Source of the DNA: Oscarella lobularis
Lineage: Eukaryota > Porifera > Homoscleromorpha > Homosclerophorida > Oscarellidae
Direction of reading: 5' to 3'
DNA: 64,000 bases
NCBI RefSeq assembly: GCF_947507565.1
Contig: NC_089184.1
Span: 2,790,001 to 2,854,000, forward strand
The notes beneath the pieces were generated by a model. The model was not told the DNA's origin. It saw nothing but the letters and a program-made list of their open reading frames with translations, and did not search any database. How positions within the stretch are numbered: the stretch's first letter is position 1; the number at the start of each line of letters is the position of its first letter. Shown here piece by piece: positions 1 through 12,605 of the stretch. Position numbers and translations under genes: made by a program.

Positions 1-1553
<1,553 letters not shown>

Positions 1554-1924
1554 CGCCGCAAAATGAGGCAGGTGTACTGTACTCAAACGAAAGAATAGCC
1601 AGACTCCCTAGCACATCCGGGGCATGTAGGCGAGTCGGTACGTTTGATGCAATTAAGGGTAATTGTTGCGACGCCCCGTATACAAAGCGGTTCTTCTCCG
1701 ATGCACTATTTCTGCTCCGCCAACATTGTTTCGCCGAAATGTTCCCAATCTTTTCGTAGCGCTTTGTCGAAAGAAAGGCTCATTATAGACAAAACGACTA
1801 GCGAGTAGGCCCTGTGAGGCTTAGCCTTATTATTACGTCACTAATTGGGCGTCTGTGATAGGGCAACTAAATCCATTGCTTGTGTGTTCATTGGCCAATT
1901 ACGCACACAAACGTACCGCTATTA

Positions 1925-2440
1925 GGCCCTAGATTGAAAGGATAGCCGGACCTATGGCTCGTCTCAAGTAAAGCCTTGTAGGTACACTTCCGCAAAAGGG
2001 ATGCGGAAGGTCAGGCGCTGGGGGAAGTAAAAGAGGCAATTCCTTACCGCAGTCAACACTCAACTCGTCAGATCCGTCACGGAAGTCGTTAGTCAAGTCA
2101 CACCTAAGTCTAAGATCGACGCACTGATTGCTCGAGTGATACGAGAATTGATGAGGAGGGCAAGGCTGGGTCACTAAAAAAAGTAACTGAGTGGTGCAGA
2201 ATTGCCCAAGAACGTCGCGGCTTGACTACAGGTTACTGCAAAGGCTCACGGTTGAGTGGGGTTTGGTTAGCTTAGCTCGTATATAGTATGCCACATCATA
2301 ACATACTGTATATATATACGTATACAGCTTCGTTTTACCACTAAGCTCAACATCGCGGGCTGGGCTGTATACCAGCGAATTTGACCAGATGTAAACACGC
2401 CTCAATTCAAAAACGCGAGGTGCCATACCGTAGGTCTTAC
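1925..2440 (-). pseudogene. decayed LDL-receptor class A gene copy
   Basis: This is a nucleotide-level copy of the LDLa gene at 55105-55600, in the same order and orientation relative to a copine gene. The LDLa exon (2174-2050) keeps CVDLRLRCD and DGSDELSVDC. Compared with the intact copy it has lost two of the six disulfide cysteines (FSYHSS for FSCHSS, NDFRDG for NDCRDG) and reads CDLTND for CDGTND. The signal-peptide exon near 2400 lacks the ATG seen at 55592. Loss of start codon and structural cysteines argues for a pseudogene. Nothing recognisable lies between 2480 and 2837. Confidence 0.8.
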
Positions 2441-2837
2441 GTCCGTACCGCGTCCAGCAGTTCCTCACGAACTCCGCATATAGCTGCTAAGCGAGATTGA
2501 CTGTATAGAAAATCCACAAATACAAAAGAGTTTGCACGATCTCCACACATGACAGCCCTCGTGTATAGTTCTCGTGCATGTGCGAAGATCTTGAACTATT
2601 GCTGAAATTCAAAACGTAGGTTATTAATTAATTAATAGCTTAGACACACTTGTGCTTAACGAAATCGCAATTACAAGACGTCCCCATTGCTTGACTTCCG
2701 TTTTCCATGCACCACCAAGGCATAAAATTCCGATATTGCAATCCAACTTTTGTACAATCGGTGTACTTGATTCTCTGGTAAGTACTGTCACACCTGCCTA
2801 CTTTGGACAGAGTAAAAGAGGAGCGGATAATAGTTGA

Positions 2838-4020
2838 CAAAGTCGTAGTGAAGCTGCTACCTTTAGACTTGAGGTAGTCAAAGTGGGACTGCCGCTATTA
2901 GTTGACAAAGTGATCGACTGTGACCCTGTTGCTATCAGTTGACGAAGTGACAGCAGTACTGCTGTTAGTGGACTGTGTGGCAGATGAGCTGCTTCCTGTG
3001 GCAAGCGGTGGTGACCGCGTGGGAAAATCTACGCAGAAAATACACAAATGCAAAGCTTTCATCAAAACACTTACCTAAAAATACGTTGTGGCAGCTTTGC
3101 GAAGCTGGACACAAAAAGTCGCTAAAATTAAAATGAATGGCGTGAAAGTCACGGAAGACGGCGGTAAATGACGAAGATTTACGTAAAGCGACAAACGTTT
3201 GTGGCATAAATGGGGTGGAAAAAATATTTCCTTGCAATTCTCGTGACAAAGACGAGGCAAGATGGCTCTTCTCGAATCGTCCGTCTCACAATCGGGCATT
3301 ACGTAAGTGCAAAGGAATTTCTTTAGTAACACAGCACATTGACGTATCTCTGTAATTTCAAAAAGACGTTGCTCGAATGCAGATTTCATCAACTGGTTGA
3401 CATAAAGTTGGCCGTATCTTGATTCAACGAAAATCGTTTGAAGACTACGAAAAGGCTGACAGACACTCGCAGCCGTACGTGTCATTAAAAGCCTCGCATC
3501 TGCCAGAGACCTCTTCGCTTTTAGGACTTGATGCTTCAGTTACAGGTGCGGCAGGCTTCAGTCGTATGTGACCTGAACTTATGTTCAACGGTCTCGAAGC
3601 CGGCGTCGATCGAGGCAGATGGAAGACCAGCGGCATGACATATCGATAGAAGTAGCCACTCAACAAGACTTGCGGATAGAGAAAGAAATACGAAAAATAT
3701 CACCTATACTCCCCAAGGGTGTGTCTAAACAGGCTCTAAGGGCGTAACGTACTCATTCAAAACTAATTTAATCACGACGTAAGAGGGATTCACGCGAAGG
3801 AAGTAAAACATATTGAGCCAATTTCCACCATGGGGTTTCAGCACCCAACAGGATTTGGCTTAATTAATTAATTGGCCCAAAGGCTATACACAAAACGTCG
3901 TAAAAAAGATCGTTATAAGCTCTGTCCAGTATACCGTTGACTATAACCGCTGTCACAAAAACAACAACAGGGTCACGATACCTGTAGCTGCGACTCCGAG
4001 GCTGTCCATCTTTTCAGTAT
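2838..4020. repeat. direct repeat R1 (Frizzled-CRD gene and 5' flank), partner at 8586-9758
   Basis: About 1.2 kb that matches 8586-9758 in the same orientation with scattered substitutions and small indels. It covers the Ser/Thr-rich tail, the CRD exon, the leader region and about 300 bp of upstream non-coding DNA. R1 has gained a TTAATTAATTAATT run near 3860 that R2 lacks. Confidence 0.9.
2840..3690 (-). pseudogene. Frizzled-type cysteine-rich domain (CRD) gene, copy 1, broken
   Basis: The minus strand encodes a CRD-like module (GRCEAFNDT, CQPFRS, EIRQCAVLLKKFLC, PDCETDD, LCHENCKEIF) followed, after a short intron (donor near 3074, acceptor near 3029), by a Ser/Thr-rich stretch typical of an extracellular stalk. 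Lesions relative to copy 2: a 4-bp insertion at about 3474-3478 shifts the frame just before the second cysteine, and the leader ATG is changed (CGTATTT where copy 2 has CATGTTT). The leader-to-CRD linker is open here, whereas copy 2 has a stop. CRD modules bind Wnt-type ligands; that this one does is only inference. Family assignment rests on cysteine spacing and is moderate. Confidence 0.6.
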
Positions 4021-5033
4021 ATAGAATACACGGTTTCATGACGTAGTGCGCACGACTGTTTGGATCAGACGTTCAGCTTACGAATCTCCTGTTCTCCTAC
4101 ACCGGTGGCGTAGTAAGTCTGTGAGTGACCTGTTATAGCAGGAAGTTAGACAACGCCCAAGGGACCAGTAAGGTAACACACGTCATCGATTTGGCACAAT
4201 GACGTAATCAAAAAACATGTTTCCGCATACGTGAAAACATAAATGTTCCTGATGTGACGTCATAGGGTCAAAAGACGCTTGAAACGTCTGGATGTTGATG
4301 CATAATTTCTTCACTCTGTACGACGAATGGAAAATGAACAGAAAAGTCTTTGACGTTTCTTAAGGTGGTAATATCCCAACCTCGGGTTTAATGTGTCAAA
4401 AATAACAGCGCCGAGTTCCTCCTCCTACGGATATAAAAAAGAAAGATCAGTCCCCTTATACCTGAACGAATGGCGGTAAAGGTCTGCATGAAGAGCTTAT
4501 CCTTTTTCTCGCAACAATCCCCTGCTGAGACAAGCGACCACATTAACTAGAAAAAAAACACGCCTAGACCGAGACACGTACAAGGGACACGAGATAGAAC
4601 GCGATCGCGGAATGAAAAATTCCTATGGGCAACGCACGGACCTCGATCTAGAACTCGATCGCGCAACGATAAAGCGCACGTCCAAACAAAACAGAAACCA
4701 TTCGAACGAGAGCGAACGCTCGCCAAAGGCGCGCATAAAATTCAACGGACAGGCACGGGGCCCTACAAAGATCGCTTTCTCTCCTAAACGCGTCTCTTAC
4801 CTGCGTACAAAAGTTGATTCGACTGTGGATGTCGCTGCTTTCTTCTGTTTTCACAACGATATTGGCAAAAAATAGCACCCGTATCAGCAAACCCGGATGC
4901 CTTATCGCGCGATTACATGTTTCCGCCGACACCAAAAAAAAACAAGGTTACTGCACTCAAGACCACAGACAACATTGAGGACAAGGAACAAGACGCAAAC
5001 AAAGAATCAACATTGACTATACAAAATGAAGTG
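4021..5033. other. no gene recognised
   Basis: Short open frames at 4612-4935 on both strands show no domain and lie in A/CG-rich simple sequence. I see no splice-supported exon here; part of this stretch may be the 3' UTR of the minus-strand ATPase gene. Confidence 0.4.
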
Positions 5034-6458
5034 TCACTTTTTCTCGTAATCGCCGCGGCCGCCGCTCTTCAAAGGCTGTCCTTCATTCAGGACGATGTAC
5101 TTGATTGCATTACTATGCAATGCAACCTCATTGAGACTTACGTATCGAAAAAGATCGGATTTGAGCAGTTGACGTATTGCCGCATCATAATTGATCCCTC
5201 TGGCTTTGAAATAATCCTGCCCCGCTTGACTTCGCAAATCAGTGTCCTCTTCGAATCCCTTTGGATTCTCGGCGAGAAGACGGAGAATTCGATACTGAAA
5301 CTCTTCAGTGGGTTCGGATTTCTCAATGATCGGCCAAGTAGAATAGACTTTCTTCAAATCTCGTTTGAACTCAGGGTAAACTGACTCAAATAACTCGTTG
5401 AAGGTTGTAACTGTCTTAGCTACGTCGACGTCGGTCGCTGCACCTTCACGGGCCGGGGGAGCGGCTATTCCTAAGAGACGCTTCAAAGCTGCTTTGAGTC
5501 CTCCTCCTTTCTCTTCCAGCGACGTTGACGGCTCTTCTTTAACGGCGTCAGCTACAGTTCTCAGCAGGCCAATTCTTCCACCGGTCACGCACTCGTACAC
5601 ATGATCCGCATCAATCTTTTTTCCTGCTTCTTCAAATCGTTTCTTCAGAAACTCTTTGGCCTCCTCCTCGCTGACGTCACGTGAAAATACCAGTTTAAGG
5701 CGAGATGAACCGCTCGCTGAGTACATTACATCGAGAGCCACACCACCGGAATCGACGAGTAACCAGTGAATCTTACGCTTATCTGCGTGCTCTTTAGCTA
5801 TTTCAATTAACTTGTGAAGTTCTTCCGGCCCTCGACGATCAGATCGACGAATAGGGACGAGTAGGTTGACCCCGTCGACGATGATCGTCGTCAATCGACC
5901 GTTTTCATATTTCTTCGCCGATTTAGCCAAACGGTTGGCTACTTGACTAAGAGAAATTTCAGGCGCTTGATTTTCGGGAAATATAGGGGTGTGATCCCTT
6001 GTAAAGAGCTCATCCCAAAAGCCATTCATGACTGAACGGTAACCCATGGAGAAGGCTTTAAGAAGACACTTATAGAGTGGCTGATCTGCAGTGATGTAAT
6101 GAACACCCTTGACTCCTTCCTTGCGCAACTCTTCGACCACTTCCGTCACTACACGCGATTTTCCTGCTCGGTGAGGCCCAATGTAAACATGAAACTTAGG
6201 CAACGTCGATGATAAAGGACTCATGATCAGTTGTCTGATTCTCGCTTTCTCTTTCGATTGATCAATGTAATCGTCGTTGGCGACGGAAAACAACCATTCT
6301 GAATCGACGGTCTTCGAAGAGAGACGTTTCTCAAGTATCCAAATTCTTTTATAACAAAACAACCCGTATGCCACAGCTGACGCCAATGTGACGGAGATCA
6401 AAGTCTTCCCTACATTAATTAAAGGGTGGGTTAGGGGATTTTTTTTAACATCTACTTC
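5034..6458 (-). CDS. membrane-anchored P-loop NTPase (AAA+/STAND-like), main exon
   Basis: A single large exon on the minus strand encodes about 470 residues. Just after its start is a hydrophobic segment (ISVTLASAVAYGLFCYKR) that should anchor the protein in a membrane. Walker A is GPHRAGKSRVV, about 75 residues from the first hydrophobic residue. A Walker B-like strand is TTIIVDGVNLLV, and a later strand, HWLLVDSGG, could carry sensor 1. An RxGLLR motif and an acidic, winged-helix-like C-terminus (QYRILRLLAENPKG) follow. No in-frame ATG precedes the anchor: the frame is open from a TTTACTAG acceptor-like site at 6459, so a first coding exon further upstream is likely. The ATPase class is clear; the subfamily and substrate are not. 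Confidence 0.75.
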   Translation of the reverse strand, partial: EVDVKKNPLTHPLINVGKTLISVTLASAVAYGLFCYKRIWILEKRLSSKTVDSEWLFSVANDDYIDQSKEKARIRQLIMSPLSSTLPKFHVYIGPHRAGKSRVVTEVVEELRKEGVKGVHYITADQPLYKCLLKAFSMGYRSVMNGFWDELFTRDHTPIFPENQAPEISLSQVANRLAKSAKKYENGRLTTIIVDGVNLLVPIRRSDRRGPEELHKLIEIAKEHADKRKIHWLLVDSGGVALDVMYSASGSSRLKLVFSRDVSEEEAKEFLKKRFEEAGKKIDADHVYECVTGGRIGLLRTVADAVKEEPSTSLEEKGGGLKAALKRLLGIAAPPAREGAATDVDVAKTVTTFNELFESVYPEFKRDLKKVYSTWPIIEKSEPTEEFQYRILRLLAENPKGFEEDTDLRSQAGQDYFKARGINYDAAIRQLLKSDLFRYVSLNEVALHSNAIKYIVLNEGQPLKSGGRGDYEKK

Positions 6459-7429
6459 CTAGTAAATACCATTTTTTGACACATAGTCTTTCAATTGCTG
6501 AAATTTCGATGGAGGCCGTTCATTAGAGCCACTACCTGGGAAAGGTCAACGAAAAGTTGAGCGGCGTATACCGCTGGAAAAGTTTATACCATTTTTTTTG
6601 CCATTTTCAGAAAAAGTCTCCTAATTGGGGGTGAGAGACGTTGCTTTGCACTACTCCAGCCGCCATTGAGAACAAGCCCCTTGCTTAAAACACTGTAACA
6701 AACATACGAATCAATAGATACATTGGATCAATACACTTTACACACACATACCGATTAAAGCGAAGCAAAAGCATTTCGAATTCTTTTAATTCAACGGGCC
6801 GCACACACACACTCTCTAATAAGCTAATGATAAAAAACACATTAGTGACATTGCTATTCTTTCCCAACAAAACTTTAAATAGCAAGCCAATATTACAATC
6901 ATGTCACGTGCAACTCTAGACGACGTAGAGGTTACGTCATGACATGTTTGCGGGAAGGGGAAGGAGGCGTGTCATATATTCATCATGTGACGTTACACAA
7001 GGGTTAGTAAACGATTTTCGATCCCCGCCGCGGGCCCCCATCAACCCAACATGCATTCTCCGGCGGCAAGTCGCAATAAGTCCGTCAACAAAAAGGCGTA
7101 AGTGTGAGGGAAAGCGGCGTCGGTAGCTGCAGAGTGGTGGCGCGATCGAAAAGCAACACGTGCGACAATGACGCGCTTCGGCTCTCTCACCTGCCGATTG
7201 AAAGCGCAAGATCGTCACCAGAAACAGGGCAGAATTAAGAGGATCGACCGCGACAAGTCCGATTGGAGCGGTGCCGGAGAGATCCGAGCACAGTGAGCCT
7301 CGACGCAAATCGTGCAACGCCGCAGTCTCCAGTGCGCATGCGCAGTGACGCATGATATAAGCGGTAACGCAACTCTTCCATATATGGTCAACATCAGTGA
7401 ACCTGACTGATTTCAAGCAGAAAATTTAT
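6459..7429. other. no gene recognised; presumed 5' flank of the ATPase gene
   Basis: AT-rich to 6900, then GC-rich with a CACGTG-like element near 6905. The open frames at 6937-7416 overlap each other on both strands and carry no domain. The missing first exon of the ATPase gene may lie here but I could not place it. Confidence 0.35.
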
Positions 7430-8160
7430 AGAAAAAAACGAGGCCCATTAGGAACCGGGCCGCAATAATTTTGTTTATTAAAGGCAAAGGCCGCTTTGGA
7501 AACGTTTTTCTGCTTCAAATAAGAGCTTTTGCGTTGATTTCTAGCGTAAAATGAGCTATGATTTTTTAGACAAAAATGAGGCCCACTAGGAACCGGACCG
7601 CGAAAATTTCGTTCGTTTAAAAGGCAGGAACTGATGCATCGTTGGAAACGTTTTTGTGCATTTAATAAGAGCTTTCTTGACTGATTTTCAGCTTTTAAAA
7701 AGCGATGATTTTTTAGATAAAATGAGGCCCCATTAGGAACCGGTCGCGACAATTTCGTTCTTTAAAAGGCAAAGAACGCGTTGGAAACGTTTTTCTGCAT
7801 CAAATAAGAGCTTCTTCATTTGATTTTTGCGTAAATGAGGCAAGAATTTTTTAGATAAAATGAGGCCCCATTAGGAACCAGGCCGCATTTAATTTGTTTA
7901 CTTAAAGGCAAAGACAGTGTTTTAAATATTTTTCCGTATCGAATAAGAGCTACGTCAACTGATTTGTAGCAGAAAATAAGGTCTAATTTTTAGATAAAAA
8001 TGAAGCCTCATTAGGAACTGGGCCGTAAAAATTTTGTTTATTTAAAGGCAAAGTCGGCGTTGTAAAGGTTTTTCTACATTAAATAAGAGATTGTTCGACT
8101 GATTTTTAACAGATATTAAGCGATAATTTTTTTAGATGAAAATGAGGCCCCATTAGGATA
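7430..8160. repeat. six-unit tandem satellite, period about 140 bp
   Basis: The phrase GAGGCCCCATTAGGAACCGG recurs with variation at about 7440, 7579, 7723, 7861, 8004 and 8143 (spacings 138-144 bp). Each unit also has a TTAAAGGCAAAG block, a GTTGGAAACGTTTTTCTGCAT block and AAATAAGAGCTT. The minus frame is open through roughly two units (7426-7752), but the encoded string is probably not a protein. Confidence 0.9.
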
Positions 8161-8585
8161 CTCGAACACACCAAACTGAAGACAAGAGACAGTGAAAAGG
8201 AATGAGGTTTGTTTCTCTATTTGTTTTTCCAATGAGAATATGTCATTGTTAGTCGTAGATGCACATTTATTTCTGGCAAGGAATGCCAAATCATCTATTG
8301 GCAAAACGAATTTTTACTTTGATATTACATTATTTGGATTAACCCTTGTGGTCTATGTAGTTGTAAAAGTTGCCACCAGCTGGCGCTGCTTCTGCTTCTG
8401 CTTCTGCTTCTGCTGCTCTTGCTGCTTCTGATGGTGCAGTTACAGTACCTGCAGGTTCTCGCGCGGATTTTGATGCACATATAGCTGGTGCAGGTGAAGC
8501 TGGTGGAGGTGTGCTTACAGTGAAGGTGCAGTTGCTGCTTTTACTTTGGCAATTACTGCAGATGCGAGAGCAGCACGTGCAGGAA

Positions 8586-9427
8586 GTCGTAGTGAAGCTG
8601 CTACCTTTAGACTTGAGGTAGTCAAAGTGGGACTGCTGCTATTAGTTGACAAAGTGACTGTGACCCTGTTTGCTATCAGTTGACGAAGTGACAGCAGTAC
8701 TTCTGTTAGTGGACTGTGTGACGGATGAGCTGCTTCCTGTGGCAAGCGGTGGTGACCGCGTGGGAAAATCTACGCAGAAAATACACAAATGCAAAACTTT
8801 CATCAAAACACTTACCTAAAAATACGTTGTGGCAGCTTTGCGAAGCTGGACACAAAAAGTCGCTAAAATTAAAATGAATGGCGTGAAAGTCACGGAAGAC
8901 GGCGGTAAATGACGAAGATTTACGTAAAGCGACAAACGTTTTGTAGCATAAATGGGGTGGAAAAATATTTCCTTACAATTCTCGTGAAAAAGACGACGCA
9001 CTATGGCTCTTCTCAAATCGTCCGTCTCACAATCGGACATGACGTTATTGCAAAGGAATTTCTTTAGTAACACAGCACATTGACGTATCTCTGTAATTTC
9101 AGAAAGACGTTGCTCGAATGCAGATTTCATCAACTGGTTGACATAAAGTTGGCTGTATCTTGAGTCAACGAAAATCGTTTGAAGACTACGAAAAGGCTGA
9201 CAGACACTCGCAGCCGTGTCATTAAAAGCCTCGCATCTGCCAGAGACCTCTTCGCTTTTAGGACTTGATGCTTCAGTTACAGCTAGGTGCAGCTACAGTC
9301 GTATGTGACCTGAATTTATGTTGAACGGTCTCGGCCGGAGCCGCGTCGAGGTAGATGGAAGACCAGCGGCATGACATATCGATAGAAGTAGCCACTCGAC
9401 AAGAATAGCGGCTAGAGAAAGAAACAT
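8586..9427 (-). pseudogene. Frizzled-type CRD gene, copy 2, broken
   Basis: ATG at 9427 begins a good signal peptide (MFLSLAAILVEWLLLSICHA). About 45 codons later, near 9288, an in-frame TAG interrupts the linker (HIRL-stop); the same position is open in copy 1. The CRD then reads through in one frame (GRCEAFNDTAASVCQPF through FLCNNVMSDCETDD), but a cysteine conserved in copy 1 is lost (RRLFHENC for PRLCHENC). The exon ends at 8816, the intron is 8815-8770, and a Ser/Thr-rich exon follows. The two copies therefore carry complementary lesions. Confidence 0.62.
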
Positions 9428-9758
9428 GAAAAATGTCACCTCTATTCCCCAAGAAGGACTTTTGTCTAAACCGGCTCAAAGGGCGTAACGTACTCGTTCA
9501 AAACTAATTTAATCACGACGTAAGAGGGATTCACGCGATGGAAGTAAACATATTGAGCCAATTTCCACCATCGGGTTTCAGCACCCAACAGGATTTGGCT
9601 TGGCCCAAAGGCGTTACACACAAAACGTCGTATAAAGAGATCGTTCTAAGTTCTGTCCGGGCATGCAGTATACGCTTAACTATAACCGCTCTCACAAAAC
9701 AGCAACAGGGTCACGATACCTGTAGCTGCGACTCCGAGGATGCCCATCTTTCCAGTAG
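8586..9758. repeat. direct repeat R2 (Frizzled-CRD gene and 5' flank)
   Basis: Partner of 2838-4020. Homology begins at AAGTCGTAGTGAAGCTGC and runs to the CGACTCCGAGG region near 9735. Just upstream of it at 8384-8440 is a GCTTCT hexanucleotide run absent from R1. Confidence 0.9.
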
Positions 9759-10405
9759 AGTCAAGAAGGGACATTCGGACGGCATGATTTTCGGACGCGC
9801 CGTCTGCAACATCCGAAGCTATTCCGCAGCCCAGGTAAGGTTATTTCTAGTCGCCGTCAGTGTACTCTTCGACCAGTGTGTCATGGATCGATTTGCTTTA
9901 GCGCGCTCGATTGCAGACACGATAATTTGATTTGTCCGAGTTGCATGACCATCCGGACAACGGTAGGCATTACGGACGGGGTTTTTTTCTCGGATATTTG
10001 TTAGGAAACATATAGAGGTATTATATATCATTCGAAAGCTCTTTTAATGGCGCGTCTATTGCAATTAGCGGTTTTTGATTTGAAGCTACTTATATAAAAA
10101 TAATGATTTTTTAATCAGTCACACGTTTCGGACAGAGTATTTTTTATTGAGTGTTTCATTAGCGGTAATCTTGCTTTCTAAGCAGTTACTTCATTACTTT
10201 GTTCCTTTAGAAGTCAGAAAAAGTACAAATACAAAAACCACGAGCGTCTCGTGATTAACTTCAACCGAAGTCTGCGATCGGTGCGAATAACCAACACCGC
10301 AGACACGTTTTTGTCTTGCGTCGATGTCAAACATTCGATAAAACACACTCTCTCTAGCCCCCGAGTGATAACGGTGGGAAGCGGGAGGCCGGAGGAAGGC
10401 GGCCT
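9759..10405. other. no gene recognised
   Basis: AT-rich single-copy sequence with short non-homologous open frames on both strands. Confidence 0.35.
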
Positions 10406-10783
10406 GTGTCACTTCCGGATGCGTCGATCCGCTTCAGATGTAGCTTTATGGAGTGCTTGACAACCGGTATAGGTTTCGGCAGATTCACGTTGTACGACGT
10501 GTACATTTCTGAAAAGATTACAAACGGCACGTTATACCACGTCCTCACAACGACTACAAAATGTCGGGCTCTGGCACTCTTAGAGCGACACGTGCACGCA
10601 ATGCACGAGAAAGACATCGTTCATGGCGACGTCAGAAGTTGCAACGTCATTGTGGAGACTGATGTCAGCGAGCCAAAAGTATTCCTGCTTGACTTTGACT
10701 TCAGCGGAAAAGTCGGCGCATCACGGTACCACGAAACAAGGATGAATCCCGCCATATTGTTCGATAACGCTCCAAGCAAGTGA
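10406..10783 (+). pseudogene. protein-kinase-like fragment with HGD and DFD motifs
   Basis: The frame contains a kinase catalytic loop, KDIVHGDVRSCNVIV (HGD in place of HRD, Asp and Asn retained), followed by VFLLDFDFSGKVG, where DFG is replaced by DFD, and an N-P motif (MNPAILF). The LDFD-x-x-GK-x-G arrangement recalls a divergent kinase-like family common in fungi and found in other eukaryotes. Only the middle of the domain is present: there is no glycine loop or catalytic lysine upstream, and the frame stops shortly after the activation segment. No introns are visible. It is most likely a truncated or retroposed fragment. Confidence 0.6.
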
Positions 10784-11425
10784 GGTGACAACTTCTTCAT
10801 TGCGCAACTTAAGATGGAATTGGACGAAGACATGAAAAATGAGGGAACAGTTCATGTGGCGGGGAGGGTGTAGCACGTACGCAACGTATTACGACGACGA
10901 ACATCACGATGGCATCGTATTACGTTATACCCTGCACTACAATTGTTCGTTGAACGACTAGTACCTTATAACTCAACTTATAGTGTATAATGTACGTTTG
11001 TTTGTCCGTAGGGACCAACACATTTCGCTGAAACTCAAATGCAGAAAAAGTTTTACGCTCCTTTTTCGGTGACATTCGCTAGCTATTCTGTGCGATGCAC
11101 GTGCACATACCACGTCACGTGCAGCCTCGGGCACGCGATGCACGGGCACGCGATGCACGTCCACGAGTACTTTTTCAATATCGACGAAGTTGTGGAAGGC
11201 GGCATGGCGACAAGGAACCGCTGAAATGTACGACGTGGTTTCTATTCAAGCAAGCGGGCTACCGCTCGATGTCGGCTTCTCGGCTTCGCGCCAATTAATG
11301 AAGCCGTGGCACTAACTGAGTTAATTAACGCCCCGGCGGCTTCTCAAAGTTTTCGTCCATTTTTTCGGTAGGGTGAGCTAAATGCCGCTTCGCGCACGAC
11401 AGAAATGGCACTCTCTGGAACGTGC
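10784..11425. other. no gene; holds an inverted relic of the 12.9-13.3 kb tandem repeat
   Basis: 11020-11100 (ATTTCGCTGAAACTC, then CCTTTTTCGGTGACATTCGC) is an older inverted copy of part of the repeat at 12866-13287. A short CACGCGATGCACG reiteration lies at 11130-11160. Confidence 0.55.
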
Positions 11426-11432
11426 CGCCAAC

Positions 11433-12323
11433 CATAGATAGAGGAGAGAGGGATGGGAAACTCCCCGTTGCACGTGACTTATACGTGGCTCTATGATTGA
11501 TGTCGGAATCCCGGATATTTATTCAAATATCATTGTTTTTCTCGTCAACGATGTCGTTTGGAGCATTGTATCCCCATTCGGTATGTCATCTGTAGTTTAA
11601 AGTACGAGTTTTTCTTGTCTGCGCTATTGAATTCCCAGCTAATGGTCCCTAATTGCTCACGTACGCGTCGGTATGCTAAACGTCGGCGGGGTAAACTCTC
11701 ACGTCATCGCTTATACGGCCACAAGTGGCTGTCTAAACGTTGCCGTAGTATTTCGTGCATGCCACGGAAACGTCAATTGCTACCAAAACACCCTCGTGTT
11801 CGTCTTTGGCGTGATTTTGGGCGTGGACGACCGGCCTTGACTTCGGCGTGGTCTCCTCTCACTGCTTAGACCCAATGGCTAATTTGACGTTACTACTTTG
11901 TTCTCCGTGAATCTGTGCGTGCCATAGACACGCAATTGCGTTGACCACGCTTCGAACTTCGCCGTTTTTACCAAACTTTTCTTAGGGCTAAAATGGGCTT
12001 GCCAAAGAAAAGCAAGTTGCAGATTAAGCCAGTGGCATGCATAATCGCCAAATGAACTGTAGCTGTGCTCGCCCCTGTCTGATCAGCCACTTGACATGCT
12101 CTCCAAGCAGGAAAATAATCGAAATCCCTAAAGGCTTTCGTTTCCTCTCCAACGAGAAGCTTCGAAGCTTCTATTTCAATTGGGCAGTCAATGGAAACCA
12201 CTGACTCATTGCGAACTTCGCGAAGAAAGCGGAGAATGACGTCCATGAGCCGGCGACAATCATAGAGCCACGTATAAGTCACGTGACACGGGGAGTTTCC
12301 CATCCCTCTCTCCTCTATCTATG
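11433..12323. mobile_element. 891-bp TIR element with 7-bp target-site duplication
   Basis: The ends are inverted repeats of about 70 bp: CATAGATAGAGGAGAGAGGG reads inward at 11433 and, as its complement, outward at 12323, with only a few mismatches. CGCCAAC is present immediately outside both ends (11426-11432 and 12324-12330), a 7-bp target duplication. Internal frames (plus 11558-11869; minus 11968-12303) have no transposase signature, so the element is non-autonomous. TIR length and TSD size are compatible with a Mutator- or hAT-related element; I cannot assign it further. Confidence 0.85.
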
Positions 12324-12543
12324 CGCCAACGATGCAACTTGCGATGCCGGTACAATTGCGGACATTTCTCTCATGTCGCCTCTTAGGTAGCACACGTACG
12401 GCGTGGACCATCTCTGCGTGCGAACGACAGAAGGCATTGCGGGCGGAGAGTAATTCGTCGTGAAGTGTTCCGGCACTTTTCGCATGTGTACTAGTATCCG
12501 TGGTGTACAGAAGGTGGCCTATTGTGCTGTGATCGGCGTTCAA
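12319..12543 (-). pseudogene. relic paralogue of the small tail-anchored protein
   Basis: The central stretch (LLSARNAFCRSHAEMVHAVR) resembles ILNALCRSHARVVNELANVR of the neighbouring 12606-12776 frame. It lacks the hydrophobic C-terminus, and its 3' end is cut by the TIR element that ends at 12323. The insertion therefore probably broke this copy. Confidence 0.45.
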
Positions 12544-12605
12544 TGGTGGATTTCGCTACAGTAGAATGTTTTCTTTCACTTTATTTCGAACGTGCAATTG
12601 AGCAC

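Noticed and set aside
4612-4935. Opposed frames of 87 and 95 codons
   Set aside because: Overlap each other fully, with no domain, no splice support and Arg/Ser-rich composition from simple sequence.
8370-8621. Ala/Ser/Gly-rich plus-strand frame beginning in the GCTTCT run
   Set aside because: Driven by the hexanucleotide repeat and antisense to the Ser/Thr-rich exon of the CRD copy.
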